Source: Salinivirgaceae bacterium (GTDB lineage Bacteria; Bacteroidota; Bacteroidia; Bacteroidales; SZUA-534). From it: DNA of 64,000 nt. The notes beneath the pieces were generated by a model, which had not been told where the DNA came from, searched no databases, and saw only the letters and a list, made by a program, of their open reading frames with translations. Of this stretch, positions 63,298 through 64,000 are shown in pieces. A program made the translations under genes and the position numbers. Position 1 is the stretch's first letter. Every line of letters begins with the position of its first letter. Location: assembly GCA_017527435.1 (NCBI GenBank), contig JAFXQB010000012.1:100609-164608 (forward strand), given 5' to 3'.

Positions 63298-63321
63298 GGC
63301 TTAATGGTACTATGTTAAGCC
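63298..63321. promoter_or_regulatory. Small inverted repeat upstream of the right-edge gene
   Basis: GGCTTAA (63298-63304) and TTAAGCC (63315-63321) are perfect inverted arms with a 10-base spacer, about 80 bases before the start at 63400. Possible operator or weak hairpin. Confidence 0.35.
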
Positions 63322-63399
63322 GTTCTACGACAAATAATAATATTTTTATATGCTGAATCATATATAAATTTATATATTGCTACATCAAAAACTACTATT

Positions 63400-64000
63400 A
63401 TGAAACTAAAGGCAATGACAATTGTCATACTATTGTGCGTTGGTTGTATGTGCGCCTGTTTTGCGCAAAACAATTTTGAACAAACACCCATTTCAAACAC
63501 TAACCACGAACCAGACTACAAACAAGTGATTGTAGTATGGTTAAACAATGGAACGATAGTTAAGTCCGCAGTGTATTCAGACACTGCAAATATTGAAATT
63601 CCGCATAGTGTAACGAGCGAACAAGGCAAACATTTTGTCCGTTGGGAGCAGACAAACGTTTTTCCTTTGACATTTATTCCCGATTCGGTTGGAAAAATTG
63701 CATATACAGCTGTTTTTGCCGACAATGAAAGTCACAACTACACCATAAACCACTACAAAGAAATAATCTCGGACACCATTGCCGAAAATTTTATTGACAA
63801 CTACGAATTGGCATCAAGCGAGCAAAAACAAGGAGCCTGGGGCTCAACAACATCTGCTTTTGCCCGGGATTATGACGGTTATATGGCGCCAGTTGTGAAC
63901 CAACAGCTTATAAATGAGAACGATTCGACAGTGGTTAACATCTACTATGACAGAAAAACTTACTCGCTAAGCTGGAATACAAATGGGGGAATAGTTACAA
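63400..64000 (+). CDS. Secreted Listeria-Bacteroides repeat protein, 5' part
   Basis: Open frame from ATG 63400 to the window end, 200 codons visible, no stop. Signal peptide MKLKAMTIVILLCVGCMCAC followed by FAQ. The mature chain contains InlB B-repeat/Flg_new type units: IVVWLNNGTIVKSAVYSDT with HFVRWEQTNVF, and later VVNIYYDRKTYSLSWNTNGG, which is the diagnostic start of a Listeria-Bacteroides repeat. Such repeats form small beta domains in surface adhesins of Bacteroidetes. The C-terminus, where a T9SS sorting signal might be, is out of view. Confidence 0.8.
   Translation, partial: MKLKAMTIVILLCVGCMCACFAQNNFEQTPISNTNHEPDYKQVIVVWLNNGTIVKSAVYSDTANIEIPHSVTSEQGKHFVRWEQTNVFPLTFIPDSVGKIAYTAVFADNESHNYTINHYKEIISDTIAENFIDNYELASSEQKQGAWGSTTSAFARDYDGYMAPVVNQQLINENDSTVVNIYYDRKTYSLSWNTNGGIVT

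Overview
The window reads as chromosomal DNA of a Bacteroidetes bacterium, most likely an uncultured gut or rumen Bacteroidales. The grounds are family-level: a Bacteroidetes-type LpxL-like acyltransferase, an OmpP1/FadL-type porin, a short (490-residue) prolyl-tRNA synthetase, a single-chain pyruvate:ferredoxin oxidoreductase, a type IX secretion C-terminal sorting domain (22500-22955), SusD-free starch/glycogen enzymes, and promoters with the Bacteroidetes TTTG-N19-TAnnTTTG layout (clearest at 14630-14661 and 59851-59881). No rRNA or tRNA gene was found.

Layout. 1-8833: end of malQ, lipid A acyltransferase, xseB, sugar kinase, long-chain acyl-CoA synthetase, LysM glucosaminidase, small lipoproteins, fmt. 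8994-14582: glucan block with a GH16-fold protein that lacks its acid/base Glu, a branching enzyme and a cytoplasmic GH13 alpha-amylase. 14583-16222: a long-hairpin transcript candidate and two small exported proteins. 16247-17930: an AAA ATPase with a C-terminal PD-(D/E)xK-like domain, bracketed on both sides by a regular array of TTGGCCAA palindromes; this is the most unusual element of the window. 17955-24535: asparagine synthetase, an S4 RNA-binding protein, a membrane TPR-LuxR regulator followed by a solo LuxR helix-turn-helix protein, a T9SS-sorted small protein and a modular fibre-like secreted protein. 24628-32787: ispE, dnaB, a secreted conserved protein, a FadL-like porin, a Tyr/Gly-rich lipoprotein, proS.

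32926-39862 is an AT-richer DNA modification/defence island: vsr, a truncated RhuM-like gene, a PmeII-type restriction endonuclease with its cytosine-5 methyltransferase, a second cytosine-5 methyltransferase overlapping a GHKL (MORC/MutL-like) ATPase, and a decayed ORF with in-frame stops. 39893-44191: NUDIX hydrolase and pyruvate:ferredoxin oxidoreductase. 44303-54603: envelope glycan block with a YD-repeat lipoprotein, two GT2 glycosyltransferases, a GT-C type membrane protein, two tandem membrane phosphotransferase/sulfatase-fold enzymes (LTA synthase-like) and a GDPD-like lipoprotein. 54795-63206: a hybrid sensor protein with a degenerate ATPase domain, ligA, and a two-gene unit of a duplicated DUF1538 membrane protein and a triple PII-like protein. 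A Listeria-Bacteroides-repeat secreted protein runs off the right edge.

Many intergenic gaps are filled by a few families of short dispersed repeats (cores TGTTGTCCGTAGTC, ATTCACCGATT, GGACAATGGACAATT, CGCAAACGCAGACTGAAAA, CCCGATAGCTATCGGG). They are described below and are a genome signature rather than genes.
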